Source: Salicibibacter cibi
GTDB lineage: Bacteria; Bacillota; Bacilli; Bacillales; Marinococcaceae
Length of the DNA stretch: 64,000 nt
Assembly (NCBI RefSeq): GCF_016495865.1
Contig: NZ_CP054706.1
Location: 1,426,001-1,490,000 of the forward strand
Direction of reading: 5' to 3'
The translations under genes and the position numbers were made by a program. Shown piece after piece: positions 9,393 to 18,491 of the stretch; positions within the stretch are counted from its first letter, which is position 1; every line of letters begins with the position of its first letter. The notes under the pieces are model-generated. The model was not told where the DNA came from. It saw only the letters and a program-made list of their open reading frames with translations, and did not search any database.

Positions 9393-10169
9393 ATGGATCA
9401 ACAGAAATCTGTCATTGATATTCAGCAAATTACTTATCGCTATGAGCGTTCTCCTGTCTTGGATGATGTGAGCATGGCGGTAAAACAGGGAACTTTTCTC
9501 GGACTTGTCGGGCCGAATGGTTCCGGAAAATCAACATTAATTCGTTTGATACTCGGTCTTTTGAAACCGCAAATCGGTTCCATTCGTCTTTTTGACACCG
9601 ACGTCAGCGAGTTTTCCAACTGGGAAAAAGTCGGGTATGTGTCACAAAAAGCCAATCGTTTTAACGCCGGATTTCCGGCCACAGTCTTTGAAGTGGTGTC
9701 CATGGGCTTGTTTGGTCCGGTCGGTTTATTCCGTTTTCTTGGAAAAAAGGAACGAGCACGCGTATACGAAGCGCTGGACACTGTTGGAATGAAGAGCTAT
9801 GCAAAGCAACCGATCGGACGCTTATCGGGCGGGCAACAACAACGGATATTTATCGCTCGCGCACTTGTGAGCAATCCGGAGTTGCTCATTCTTGATGAAC
9901 CAACGGTTGGCGTTGACGCCAATGCCGCTCGACGTTTTTATGATTTATTGGCGAGCCTCAATCGAGAGCGTGGACTTACACTAATCCTTGTCAGCCATGA
10001 TGTAGGCACGATGACGCGTTACGTATCCGACGTTGCTTGCTTAAATCAGCGGTTGCATTTTCACGGCAGCAGATCGGAATTTGAAGAAAATCCGGATTTC
10101 TCCGCACTGTACGGGTATGATGTTCAACATATCATGCATGAACATGAGCATGGAGAACTTGCACAATGA
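9393..10169 (+). CDS. znuC: Zinc ABC transporter ATP-binding protein
   Basis: ATPase of a high-affinity Zn(II) importer (cluster 9 metal ABC family). The 258 residues show Walker A GPNGSGKS (~40-47), the Q-loop, the ABC signature LSGGQQQR (~142-149), Walker B LLILDEP and the switch His in LVSHDVG. The C terminus is His-rich (HIMHEHEHGE), as is common in zinc-handling proteins. Start follows ATGGAGGTCC. It overlaps znuB by four bases and shares an operon with zur. No substrate-binding protein (ZnuA) is encoded nearby, so that partner must be elsewhere. Confidence 0.9.
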   Translation: MDQQKSVIDIQQITYRYERSPVLDDVSMAVKQGTFLGLVGPNGSGKSTLIRLILGLLKPQIGSIRLFDTDVSEFSNWEKVGYVSQKANRFNAGFPATVFEVVSMGLFGPVGLFRFLGKKERARVYEALDTVGMKSYAKQPIGRLSGGQQQRIFIARALVSNPELLILDEPTVGVDANAARRFYDLLASLNRERGLTLILVSHDVGTMTRYVSDVACLNQRLHFHGSRSEFEENPDFSALYGYDVQHIMHEHEHGELAQ

Positions 10170-11038
10170 TCGATGTATTTTTTCAATATGACTTTCTTCG
10201 TCAAGCATTGTTTTCCGGGATTATGATTGGCCTTGCTGCCCCATTGCTTGGGGTATTTCTCGTCGTTAAACGGATGTCGCTCGTGGCTGATGCTCTGTCC
10301 CACATTACGCTGACCGGCATTGCTTTTCATTTTTTGCTGGCGTCGTTTTTTATCACGCTGGCTGACATCGATCCGTTATACATGGGGATGTTGTTTGCGC
10401 TAGTCGGGGCGTTGTTGATCAATCAGTTGCGCAAAGTGTACAGCCATTTCAAAGAGTTGGCGATCCCGATTATTATGTCGGCGGGGATTGGCCTCGGCGT
10501 CGTATTTATTTCGATTGCAGATGGGTTTAATACCGATTTGTTTGCATATTTGTTCGGAAGTGTTGCTGCGGTTGGCCGCACGGATTTTTACACGATTTTG
10601 GCGGTCACTGTGATTGTCGCAGTACTTTTGGTCTTTTTTTATAAAGAGTGGTTTTTCCTCTCATTTGATGAAGAGCAAGCGAAGGTCTCCGGGTTGCCGG
10701 GGAAATGGCTTGATGTTGTTTTTATGATTCTCGTGGCGCTTGTCATTTCCGCAGCGATGAGAATTGTCGGCATTTTGCTCGTCTCTGCATTGATGACGCT
10801 CCCAGTTGCCGCTGCTATGCAATGGGCAAAGAGTTTCAAGCAAATGTTTTTTTACTCGGCACTTTTTGGGGAAATTGCTGTGTTGGCAGGGATCATTTTC
10901 GGATTTTATTTGGATTTGGCACCTGGCGGTGTGATTGTCGTTGTTGCTGTTGCCATCTTGCTTTTCAGCCTTGGGGCGAAGAAAATGGGAAAAGAAGCGT
11001 CTCAACCCCCACGTGCCGCAACGAAAAAGGAGGGGTGA
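10166..11038 (+). CDS. znuB: Zinc ABC transporter permease
   Basis: Membrane channel subunit of the same Zn(II) importer. The 290 residues hold about eight predicted transmembrane helices and the family signatures LVVKRMSLVADALSHITL (~34-51) and the ISAAMRIVGILLVSAL loop that docks with the ATPase. ATGA overlap with znuC gives translational coupling. Ends with a Lys/Arg-rich cytosolic tail, within which the ribosome site for zur (AGGAGGGG) is encoded. Confidence 0.92.
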   Translation: MIDVFFQYDFLRQALFSGIMIGLAAPLLGVFLVVKRMSLVADALSHITLTGIAFHFLLASFFITLADIDPLYMGMLFALVGALLINQLRKVYSHFKELAIPIIMSAGIGLGVVFISIADGFNTDLFAYLFGSVAAVGRTDFYTILAVTVIVAVLLVFFYKEWFFLSFDEEQAKVSGLPGKWLDVVFMILVALVISAAMRIVGILLVSALMTLPVAAAMQWAKSFKQMFFYSALFGEIAVLAGIIFGFYLDLAPGGVIVVVAVAILLFSLGAKKMGKEASQPPRAATKKEG

Positions 11039-11042
11039 CCAA

Positions 11043-11456
11043 ATGGATGCACAAAAGGCGATAAAAACGTTAAAAGAACAAGGGTATAAAAACACAGACA
11101 AACGAAAAGAAATTATCGGGTTTTTGGATGAGCAAAAGGGTTACGTGCCGGCCAAAGAAGTGCTCACGTTCATGCAAGAGCGGTATAAAGGGCTTAGTTT
11201 CGATACGGTCTATCGCAATCTTTCCTTATTTGCTGACTTGGGAATTTTGGAAGCCAGCGAATGGGAGGGAGAGAAACGATTTCGCCTTAGTTGCGAGGAA
11301 GACCATCATCATCACATGATTTGTTTAACGTGCGGAACAACAAAGCATATTCCCGTTTGTCCGATGGAACACTTAAACGCAAGGGAAGATGATTTTAAAA
11401 TAACGAGCCATAAATTTGAAATTTTTGGTTACTGTACCCCTTGCCAACGTTCATGA
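11043..11456 (+). CDS. zur: Zinc uptake repressor Zur (Fur family)
   Basis: Zinc-sensing repressor that shuts off zinc import genes. The 137-residue protein has the N-terminal winged helix (FDTVYRNLSLFADLGIL, ~57-73) and a C-terminal metal domain with a His cluster (EDHHHHMICL) and two CxxC pairs, CLTC and CTPC, forming the structural zinc site. A much longer frame from 10935 lies inside znuB; ATG 11043 follows AGGAGGGG. Being the third gene of znuCB-zur supports Zur rather than Fur or PerR. Confidence 0.9.
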   Translation: MDAQKAIKTLKEQGYKNTDKRKEIIGFLDEQKGYVPAKEVLTFMQERYKGLSFDTVYRNLSLFADLGILEASEWEGEKRFRLSCEEDHHHHMICLTCGTTKHIPVCPMEHLNAREDDFKITSHKFEIFGYCTPCQRS

Positions 11457-11585
11457 CGCTCGAAAAGCTCAATCTCCGTCCGGCAAGGTCGCTATACTTT
11501 GTGCCAAATCGATATTCAGATATAAATGACGCATTAACCAATACTTTCATCCGATAATTCCTTGAGAAGCCAGCCAAACTATAAA

Positions 11586-11607
11586 TACCCGGGAGAAAAA
11601 CCGGGTA
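11586..11607 (+). promoter_or_regulatory. Leader hairpin just upstream of a ribosome site
   Basis: TACCCGG (11586-11592) pairs with CCGGGTA (11601-11607), loop of eight bases, ending one base before the AAGGGGGAG ribosome site of the next gene. It could be a leader structure or chance. Confidence 0.35.
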
Positions 11608-11621
11608 AGGGGGAGATCAGG

Positions 11622-12059
11622 TTGGCGGACGAAGGTCACGAGCGTCAGCAACCGGATCGGGAACAAACGAACCGGGAAGATCAACCGGAAGAAAGACCCG
11701 TGATGGTTGACCCGCTCATTGAAAGTTACAATGGGGAGTATATGGAAGAAACCTCAGCAGAAATCGCTTCCCCGAGCGTGGATACCGAGCAGACGAATGA
11801 AGCCTCGGATCGATCAGATGAACCAATGCAAGGAGAAGAGCCAACGGTCAATGATGATTCCCTAGGGATGGGATTAGGTACAGCTGCGATTATTATTTCG
11901 CTTGTATCGCTCTTTTTCTTGCCGGTCATTTTAGGTGCCGCAGGGATTATTACCGGCTTTTTCGCTCGTCAAAAAGGTGCTTCTGCACTTGGTTGGTGGG
12001 CCATTGGTATCGGGGCTGCTTCCATCCTCATATCGGTTTTTTTCGCACCATTTATGTGA
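11622..12059 (+). CDS. DUF4190-like acidic membrane protein (YqfX position)
   Basis: A 145-residue protein: the first 85 residues are hydrophilic and strongly acidic (repeated Glu, Gln, Asp, Thr), then two transmembrane helices (about 86-107 and 118-142) joined by GFFARQKGASALGWWAIGIG. The C-terminal part resembles DUF4190 domains, and the place between zur and ispG matches yqfX. Role unknown. TTG 11622 is chosen because AAGGGGGAG lies six bases before it; an upstream TTG at 11562 has no ribosome site and would span the leader hairpin. Confidence 0.65.
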   Translation: MADEGHERQQPDREQTNREDQPEERPVMVDPLIESYNGEYMEETSAEIASPSVDTEQTNEASDRSDEPMQGEEPTVNDDSLGMGLGTAAIIISLVSLFFLPVILGAAGIITGFFARQKGASALGWWAIGIGAASILISVFFAPFM

Positions 12060-12069
12060 CCGTAACAAA

Positions 12070-12110
12070 CAACTGCCCGCTCACCATTTTAAGAGCGGGC
12101 AGTTGTGCTT
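12070..12110. terminator. Bidirectional terminator
   Basis: Thirteen-pair stem, CAACTGCCCGCTC (12070-12082) with GAGCGGGCAGTTG (12093-12105), followed by TGCTTTTT; serves convergent genes. Confidence 0.85.
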
Positions 12111-12111
12111 T

Positions 12112-13209
12112 TTACTGGGATGTTTCTAGTTTGGCGTAGTGTTCTTCCGCCAATTTATCGACTTCTTTTTTCAATTCCTCGACCATCGTCTCCTCGGGAA
12201 CTTTGCGAATGATTTCGCCGTGGCGGAAAAGGAGTCCTTCCCCTTTTGCTCCCGCAATGCCGATATCAGCTTCCCGGGCCTCTCCGGGACCGTTGACGGC
12301 ACAGCCGAGAACGGCGACTTTAATCGGAGCTTTAATTTTAGCGATGTAGGCTTCGACGTCGTTGGCGATGCTAATCAGATCGATCTCAATGCGTCCGCAT
12401 GTTGGGCAAGCAATTAAGGTGGCTGCATCCGAAGCCAAACCGAATGTTTTTGTAAGTTCGCGGGCGACTTTCACTTCCTCAACAGGATCGGCACTGAGGG
12501 AAATGCGCATCGTATTGCCAATGCCTTTATCCAAAATCGCGCCAAGTCCGGCCGCACTTTTGACCGTGCCGGCAAATAATGTTCCGGATTCGGTAATGCC
12601 AAGATGAAGGGGGTAACTAAACGCTTGTGCCGCTTTTGTATAAGCTTCAATCGCCAGGTCAACATTGGATGCTTTCATGGAGACGATAATGTCATGAAAA
12701 TCCAATTCTTCAAGAATCGCGATATGGTGCAACGCGCTTTCGACCATAGCGTCGGCGGTAGGGTATCCGTATTTTTCAAGAAGATGACGCTCGAGAGACC
12801 CGGCATTCACACCGATGCGTATGGGAATCCCTTTTTCTTTGGCAGCCTCAACAACCATCTCTACTTTTTCACGTGACCCTATGTTTCCGGGGTTGATCCG
12901 GATTTTATCCGCACCGGCTTCAATCGCTTTTAAAGCTTTGCGGTGGTCAAAATGAATATCAACGACTAAGGGAATATTTATGCGTGATTTAATTTCGGGA
13001 AGGGCGTCCGCAGCTTTATCGTTAGGGCAGGCTACCCGAACGATGTGACATCCTGCTTCTTCAAGACGTAGAATTTCCGCAACCGTCGCTTCGACATCCT
13101 CCGTTTTCGTTGTCGTCATGCTTTGAATGATAACTTCATCATTGCCGCCGATGACTAGATTGCCGACACGAACCGGTCTCGTTTTCGTTCGGTGGATGAT
13201 TTCGCTCAT
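12112..13209 (-). CDS. ispG: 4-hydroxy-3-methylbut-2-en-1-yl diphosphate synthase
   Basis: Penultimate enzyme of the MEP isoprenoid pathway; a 4Fe-4S protein converting MEcPP to HMBPP. The 365-residue product has the TIM-barrel start [20 protein letters not shown] and, near the C terminus, the cluster cysteines in CPTCGR and [18 protein letters not shown] precedes ATG 13209. Same position as yqfY (ispG) in B. subtilis, and pairs functionally with ispH at 3476-4435. Confidence 0.95.
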   Translation of the reverse strand: MSEIIHRTKTRPVRVGNLVIGGNDEVIIQSMTTTKTEDVEATVAEILRLEEAGCHIVRVACPNDKAADALPEIKSRINIPLVVDIHFDHRKALKAIEAGADKIRINPGNIGSREKVEMVVEAAKEKGIPIRIGVNAGSLERHLLEKYGYPTADAMVESALHHIAILEELDFHDIIVSMKASNVDLAIEAYTKAAQAFSYPLHLGITESGTLFAGTVKSAAGLGAILDKGIGNTMRISLSADPVEEVKVARELTKTFGLASDAATLIACPTCGRIEIDLISIANDVEAYIAKIKAPIKVAVLGCAVNGPGEAREADIGIAGAKGEGLLFRHGEIIRKVPEETMVEELKKEVDKLAEEHYAKLETSQ

Positions 13210-13328
13210 ATTCGTTTTCCGCCCCTTTGCATGAGCTTATTTTATAAAAAACGCATTTGGCTCATTTATACTGTGCATGTATATTATTGTAGCAATGAAA
13301 CGGCAAAACTGGCAAGTATTCGGGAAGG

Positions 13329-13658
13329 TTAGCTTTCATAAAGGGGAAATGTGTACATTTGGCCCTCGTTTAATTGTTCGGGCGATTGGCCGTCATTTAA
13401 GTACTGAAAATCGTTTTCGATGGCTGCCATGTCCATCGGCATGCCTTCATCATGGAGTTGTTCAACGATGGACAATAATGTTTGGCCGGCTTCAATTTCA
13501 ACGTCGACGGTGTGGTCAAAATGCGTTTCCGTGACTTCCACTGTTTCCCCGGCGGTTTCCGGCGAGGAATCAGCGACCGGAAGCGTGCCGCGCGAGACGT
13601 CATAATATATAGCAAAAATTACGGTAGCAATTGCGAGAATCCAAAACCATTTTTTCAT
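13329..13658 (-). CDS. yqfZ: LysM-like membrane-anchored protein (YqfZ-like)
   Basis: A 109-residue protein with an N-terminal membrane anchor (WFWILAIATVIFAIYY, ~4-19), an acidic spacer and a C-terminal LysM-like fold: VEIEAGQTLLSIVEQLH ... ENDFQYLNDGQSPEQLNEGQMYTFP. LysM domains bind peptidoglycan, so a cell-wall role outside the membrane is expected. ATG 13658 has a clear TAAGGAGG; the longer open frame to 14132 runs into the divergent gene and is rejected. Position next to ispG is that of yqfZ. Confidence 0.8.
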   Translation of the reverse strand: MKKWFWILAIATVIFAIYYDVSRGTLPVADSSPETAGETVEVTETHFDHTVDVEIEAGQTLLSIVEQLHDEGMPMDMAAIENDFQYLNDGQSPEQLNEGQMYTFPLYES

Positions 13659-13800
13659 GAAAAATACCTCCTTAATAAAACGGTATGCTTGTCCCATGAA
13701 AAAATGCTGATGAAATAACAAAAACTCTCTAATTGGCTTTTCTTTTCGGTTTGGATATGGTAAGAAAAAAGGGTAAGACATTATGAGGGGGAGCACAAAA

Positions 13801-14712
13801 ATGAAAAAAATCGTTGCAGGGATAACAGCGGCCGCACTGGTAGGCGCAGGTGTTATATCCTCACCAACCAGTGCAGCGGCCGATGCGGCGCCGGGTGATA
13901 TTATTATTACCCTTGGCGAAGATTTAAGCGATGAAGAAAGAGAAACGGTTTTATCGGAAATGGATGATGGCGGTGAACAAGACCCGATTGTAGAAGTAAC
14001 TAATGAAGAAGAGCATGAATATTTGGGTGAGTTTATCCCGGCGGGACAGATCGGAAACAACGCGATTTCTTCTTCACAAATCACCATTGCTGAAGCAGGT
14101 TCCGGGATAGATGTAGAAACGAATCGAATCAATTACGTAACGGAAGGCATGTACGCCAACGCGCTCGTCACCGCAGGTGTCGAAGACGCCGAAATTTACG
14201 TTACCGCACCGTTTGAAGTTTCCGGCACCGGGGCGCTAACAGGGATCATTAAAGCTTATGAAATTGAAACAGACATAGAGATTCCAGAAGACCAAAAACG
14301 GATCGCCAACGAAGAGCTTGTACAGACCGGTGAGCTAAGTGAAAATCACGGGACAGAAGAAGCAACGGAATTAATGGCAAGAATTAAAGAAGCGATTGCG
14401 GAAGAAGATGTGGAAACGGAAGAAGACTTGCGAGACCTCATTGAACGCATCGCCGATGAACTTGGAATTACGTTAACGGATGAAGAAATGGACGGGCTTG
14501 TGTCATTGTTTGAACGCATGCAAAACATGGACATTGACTGGGATCAAGTGCAAAATCAGATTGGTCAAATTCGCGATAATATCGATGACTGGATGAGCTC
14601 CGATGAAGCGCAAGGCTTTGTGCAATCCGTCCTCGACTTCTTCAGCGAATTAATCGATACGGTTCGCGGTTGGTTTGAAGGAAGCGGCGACTCGGATCAG
14701 GCTCTTAAATAG
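13801..14712 (+). CDS. Secreted DUF1002 protein
   Basis: A 303-residue exported protein with a signal peptide (MKKIVAGITAAALVGAG..., cleavage probably after SAAADA, about residue 28). The N-terminal 150 residues match the DUF1002 pattern (GDIIITLGEDLSDEE, EAGSGIDVETNRINYVTEGMYANALVTAGVEDAEIYVTAP in the family's order). The C-terminal half is helical and extremely acidic. YpuA of B. subtilis is a relative; role unknown. ATG 13801 follows GAGGGGGAG. The stop codon TAG (14710-14712) is the first triplet of a MITE-like inverted repeat, and the gene's likely terminator now lies about 280 bases downstream. Confidence 0.8.
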   Translation: MKKIVAGITAAALVGAGVISSPTSAAADAAPGDIIITLGEDLSDEERETVLSEMDDGGEQDPIVEVTNEEEHEYLGEFIPAGQIGNNAISSSQITIAEAGSGIDVETNRINYVTEGMYANALVTAGVEDAEIYVTAPFEVSGTGALTGIIKAYEIETDIEIPEDQKRIANEELVQTGELSENHGTEEATELMARIKEAIAEEDVETEEDLRDLIERIADELGITLTDEEMDGLVSLFERMQNMDIDWDQVQNQIGQIRDNIDDWMSSDEAQGFVQSVLDFFSELIDTVRGWFEGSGDSDQALK

Positions 14713-14989
14713 GGACTGCTGAATAACGGAAAAAGACTGGCCCATAAGCATTTTCCGTTGGTGTTGTCAAAACTGGATGCAAGGAAATCCATCCTATAAA
14801 CAAAAAAACCTTGCACTTCTGGCAACGCATGGAGGGACGGTGCTGCAATGGCGTAGACATCAAAACGGACGCGTCAATCCCCCGCACGCCGGTTTTGCGC
14901 GAGGAGGCTTGACCGTTCGTCCGCGGAAGGCGAAGCCATGGAAGCAGCATCCCGGCTCCAGCTGATAGCTGCAAGTTGTTCAGTTTGCT
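14710..14989 (+). mobile_element. MITE-like repeat element, copy A
   Basis: About 280 bases sharing most of its length with 34321-34599 in the same orientation. Left end TAGGGACTGCTGAATAAC; right end ...GTTGTTCAG is decayed. The interior holds a long near-palindrome (GTCAA.. / ..TTGAC and GGACG / CGTCC around 14862-14923). No coding capacity for a transposase. It separates the DUF1002 stop codon from its terminator. Confidence 0.65.
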
Positions 14990-15029
14990 AACGAACCTCA
15001 CGATACGATTGACGTGAGGTTCGTTTTGT
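14990..15029 (+). terminator. Terminator, probably of the DUF1002 gene
   Basis: Perfect 13-pair stem AACGAACCTCACG (14990-15002) and CGTGAGGTTCGTT (15013-15025), then a T tract. It lies directly after the MITE-like element. Confidence 0.85.
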
Positions 15030-15151
15030 TGATGCGCCCACCCCAATATTAAAGCGTTTTATAAACAAAGAACTTCTGCTACAATATAGATAGATGATCA
15101 TCTAGGGAACGTACTGGAGAGAACCGGATTTTGGGAAGGAGTGCTCAATCA

Positions 15152-15778
15152 ATGGAGTGGCTTGAAATTGAGATTTTCGGCTTTCTCGTCGTGTTTTTGG
15201 CAACAATGTTTTTTCTTGGGGAACTGCTTGTAAAAGCAAAAGGGATATTCGGTATCATCGGATTTTCATTGATCTCGCTGTATTTTGCTTACCATGTCGG
15301 AGATGCGTCCGGATCATGGGTCATCATTCTCTATGTAGCCGGCTTGTTATCGATTGTTATAGACGGAAAATTACTCGGAGACGGGACGTTGTCCTTTATC
15401 GGCGGCGTCTTAATGATTATCGGCTTGGCGGTTCCCGCGCCGGGTTTAATGTACGCCTTCCTCGTCGGATTCGCAGTGATTTTGGGGGGACTGGCATCCT
15501 TTTTCTTTACGAAAGTGTTTCCGCGTCGTGATCTATGGTCGAAAATGACGTTGAAAGAAACGATGTCGAGTGAAGAAGGGTACAATTCCATGAATGAAGG
15601 GTATAATGAGCTGATCGGAAAAGAAGGCACAACGCTGACGGACTTTCGTCCGATCGGCACGGTTGAAATCGAAGGGCAAACTTACAGTGCGACAACAGGT
15701 GCATCTTGGCTTGAAAAAAACACCGAAGTCAAAGTGACATCGGTGGATGGTACCAGGATTGTTGTGAGCCCTCAATAA
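15152..15778 (+). CDS. NfeD-family membrane protein
   Basis: A 208-residue protein with four or five transmembrane helices (about 8-125) followed by a C-terminal soluble OB-like domain (about 145-208: GKEGTTLTDFRPIGTVEIEGQTYSATT, ending VDGTRIVVSPQ). This is the short NfeD layout; relatives pair with flotillin-like proteins or sit in membrane-quality-control operons. No flotillin gene is adjacent. ATG 15152 lies eight to nine bases after GGAAGGAG; the TTG at 15131 overlaps that site and is rejected. Confidence 0.8.
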   Translation: MEWLEIEIFGFLVVFLATMFFLGELLVKAKGIFGIIGFSLISLYFAYHVGDASGSWVIILYVAGLLSIVIDGKLLGDGTLSFIGGVLMIIGLAVPAPGLMYAFLVGFAVILGGLASFFFTKVFPRRDLWSKMTLKETMSSEEGYNSMNEGYNELIGKEGTTLTDFRPIGTVEIEGQTYSATTGASWLEKNTEVKVTSVDGTRIVVSPQ

Positions 15779-15851
15779 TACCCACCTCCATGAAAAAACG
15801 CCCTATTTTCAGTGGTTAATCAATACTTTCATACTAAATGAAGAACAGAGT

Positions 15852-15879
15852 AAACGAGCGCCCTTACAGGCGCTCGTTT
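15852..15879. terminator. Bidirectional terminator
   Basis: Perfect 11-pair stem AAACGAGCGCC (15852-15862) and GGCGCTCGTTT (15869-15879) between convergent genes. Confidence 0.85.
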
Positions 15880-16646
15880 CATTGCCGCCGTTTAGGGATG
15901 GGAAGCGTTCGGTAGACAAGGACGGATATTCCGATTGCAAGCAGCCAATAAATCCAGAATGAGGCATTGCCATTACGGCCAATGACGTCAAGAAACGTTC
16001 CGACCACCGAAGGAAGCGTGGCGGTATAAGCGCCCATTACCCAAATATGCCGATATTGCAAGCGGGCGGGATAGATTTTTTTAAGTAACAACCCTATACC
16101 TGAGATTGCGAACACGCCGATAAACTTCATCCCGGAGGCAAATAAATATAAGAGGATCAATATTAAGACGATAAACGCGGGAAGGAGTTCCAAAAAGCTG
16201 CCGGTTGCTTCCTGGAGTTCAGCTTTTGTAAAACTAAACGTTCCATACTCCATTTGTTCCACGTCCCCATCGGTCACGATGAAGGCACGGTCCTCTAAAA
16301 GGGCGGTGACATTTGCTTCGCCTGCAAAATCGTTTGGAGTGACTTGACCCGAATCATCAAGGATGATCAGGGTATCATCGATATGGGTTGTAAACGGCAT
16401 TTGCTCTCCTTCCGCGATCAATGTTCCCGATTCAACTTCGTAATCCGGCATATCCTCGGAGAGGACTTGTTGCAGACGTTCGCCGGCGTTGACGGCGAAC
16501 GAGCTAATGGAAATGGCGGCAGGTATATTGGTTAAGAGCACGAGCAGAAAAACATATAAAATCGTTCTGCCAATTTTTTGTCTGCGAAACTGGCCGATCA
16601 TGGTAGGGGAAAATAAGCTGTAAAATAATGATTTCCAAATATTCAA
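15879..16646 (-). CDS. yqgB: DUF1189 family membrane protein (YqgB-like)
   Basis: A 255-residue membrane protein: one N-terminal helix (~28-50), an extracellular acidic domain (~55-150, with LIILDDSGQVT), then four helices (~155-245). The start MNIWKSLFYSLFSPTMIGQFRRQKIG is characteristic of DUF1189. Its function is unknown. Start appears to be TTG 16646, ten bases after GAGGAG. The stop overlaps the terminator stem by one base. Location agrees with yqgB of B. subtilis. Confidence 0.75.
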   Translation of the reverse strand: MNIWKSLFYSLFSPTMIGQFRRQKIGRTILYVFLLVLLTNIPAAISISSFAVNAGERLQQVLSEDMPDYEVESGTLIAEGEQMPFTTHIDDTLIILDDSGQVTPNDFAGEANVTALLEDRAFIVTDGDVEQMEYGTFSFTKAELQEATGSFLELLPAFIVLILILLYLFASGMKFIGVFAISGIGLLLKKIYPARLQYRHIWVMGAYTATLPSVVGTFLDVIGRNGNASFWIYWLLAIGISVLVYRTLPIPKRRQ

Positions 16647-16806
16647 CGTGATGATGCTCCTCTATTATGTAAGGGTAAAGCGGTGCGTACGTTGTCGATT
16701 ATATCAGAAAAACGAAACTTATTCTTTACAAAGCAGTGAAGTTGATGAATAATAGATGAGGATGAACAATTACGGCATGATTTTCTTTGTGAAGGGATGA
16801 GCAATT

Positions 16807-18429
16807 TTGGACCTGCAAGAGCTCCTGTTTATGTTTTTCGGGGGGCTGGGGATCTTTTTGTTTGGCCTTAAGTATATGAGTGACGGCCTTACGAAAATCG
16901 CCGGTGACCGCTTGCGCGAGTTGTTGGATCGGTTCACTTCTAATCCGATTAAAGGTGTGATTACAGGGATAGCCGTAACGGTCTTGTTACAATCAAGCAG
17001 CAGTACGACTGTTCTAACCGTCGGATTGGTCAATGCCGGTTTTATGACATTGCGTCAGGCAATTGGCGTCATAATGGGCGCAAATGTGGGGACGACCGCT
17101 ACCGCCTTCATTATTGGAATTGACATCACGGAATACGCGTTACCGATTATTTTTATCGGTACATTCCTCATCTTTTTCTTTAAAAACAGAAAAGCAAACA
17201 ATTATGGGCAAGTGATATTTGGATTTGGCGCTCTGTTTTTGGGCCTTTCCGTCATGGGTAACGGCGTTTCCCCGTTAGCGGACAGTCCGGTATTTGAAGA
17301 ACTTACCATTGGTATGAGTGATAATCCACTTTTGGGGGTTATTATCGGAGGAGCATTCACGGTTATTGTTCAAAGTTCGACCGCGGCAATCGGCCTGTTA
17401 CAACAGCTTTATGACGCAAATGCGATCGGTTTAACCGCTGCTCTCCCAGTGTTGTTCGGTGATAATATCGGAACGACAATTACGGCTGTATTGGCCTCCA
17501 TCGGCGCATCGGTGGCCGCGAAGCGAACGGCGCTCAGCCATGTCATTTTTAATTTGGTAGGCGCAGTAATCATTCTCATCTTTTTACAACCATTTACGGC
17601 TTTCATGGCTATGATCGAGGACATTTTTAATCTCGGTCCTCCTATGACCATTGCTGTTGCCCACGGGGCGTTTAACGTCGCGAACTTACTTATTCAAGTA
17701 TCATTTATCGGGGCCTTGGCAACAATTGTAACGAAGCTTATTCCCGGAAAAGATACAGAAATTGATTATAAGGCAAAGCATTTGGATCCATCTTTTATCC
17801 AACGCGCCCCGGCCATCGCACTTGGACAAGCACGGGCGGAAGTGTTGCGCATGGCCGATTATGCGCAACAAGGATTGCATGAAGTCAATAAATACATTAA
17901 GCATCATCAGCGTAAAAATGCGGAGATGGCCGGCCGGTATGAAGAAGCGATCAACAATTTGGACCATGAGATCACGAACTATTTAATGCAAATTTCCAAT
18001 CGATCTTTGTCTACGGAAAACTCTTATGTGCATACGATGCTCTTAGACACGATCCGGGATATTGAAAGAATTGGCGACCATTTTGAAAACATCATGGAAC
18101 TCGTTGATTTTCAAATGAGAAACAAGGTCAATATCTCGGCGGAAGCGAAAGAAGATCTTGATGAAATGGTGTCCCTTACGCTCCACACGCTTCAAGATGC
18201 CATCTATGCCCTTGAACACCATGACTTGGAGGCCGCGAAGGCGACGGAAAAGCAAGAGGAAGAAATTGATAGGATGGAAAGGAAATTGCGCAGAAAACAC
18301 ATTGATCGTATGAATGACGGGCGTTGTTCTGGATCGGCAGGTGTTATCTTTGTCGATATTGTCAGCAATCTGGAGCGCATCGGGGACCATTCCGTTAATA
18401 TTGCCCAAGCAGTTTTAAATGAGCAATAA
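16807..18429 (+). CDS. Na+/phosphate cotransporter family protein with PhoU domain
   Basis: A 540-residue two-part protein. Residues 1-310 form a NptA/PNaS transporter core with the duplicated signature QSSSST (~61) and QSSTAAIG (~181), the hallmark of the type II Na/Pi symporters. Residues 335-540 are a helical PhoU-like domain (DTIRDIERIGDHFENI and SNLERIGDHSVNIAQ repeats). Likely moves phosphate or a related anion across the membrane with sodium, which would suit a sodium-rich habitat (inference). TTG start, preceded by GAAGGGATGA. Confidence 0.88.
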   Translation: MDLQELLFMFFGGLGIFLFGLKYMSDGLTKIAGDRLRELLDRFTSNPIKGVITGIAVTVLLQSSSSTTVLTVGLVNAGFMTLRQAIGVIMGANVGTTATAFIIGIDITEYALPIIFIGTFLIFFFKNRKANNYGQVIFGFGALFLGLSVMGNGVSPLADSPVFEELTIGMSDNPLLGVIIGGAFTVIVQSSTAAIGLLQQLYDANAIGLTAALPVLFGDNIGTTITAVLASIGASVAAKRTALSHVIFNLVGAVIILIFLQPFTAFMAMIEDIFNLGPPMTIAVAHGAFNVANLLIQVSFIGALATIVTKLIPGKDTEIDYKAKHLDPSFIQRAPAIALGQARAEVLRMADYAQQGLHEVNKYIKHHQRKNAEMAGRYEEAINNLDHEITNYLMQISNRSLSTENSYVHTMLLDTIRDIERIGDHFENIMELVDFQMRNKVNISAEAKEDLDEMVSLTLHTLQDAIYALEHHDLEAAKATEKQEEEIDRMERKLRRKHIDRMNDGRCSGSAGVIFVDIVSNLERIGDHSVNIAQAVLNEQ

Positions 18430-18491
18430 ACCATTTGCCGTTGTCTCTACGGCAAAGAACCGAACACACCGCACCGGGAGGGATGGCATCG

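Noticed and set aside
10935..11042. Long N-terminal extension of Zur
   Set aside because: It lies inside znuB in another frame and does not resemble the Fur family.
14777..14965. Small open frame in MITE copy A
   Set aside because: It is carried by the non-coding repeat; the equivalent frame in copy B (34373-34600) differs and neither has a ribosome site.
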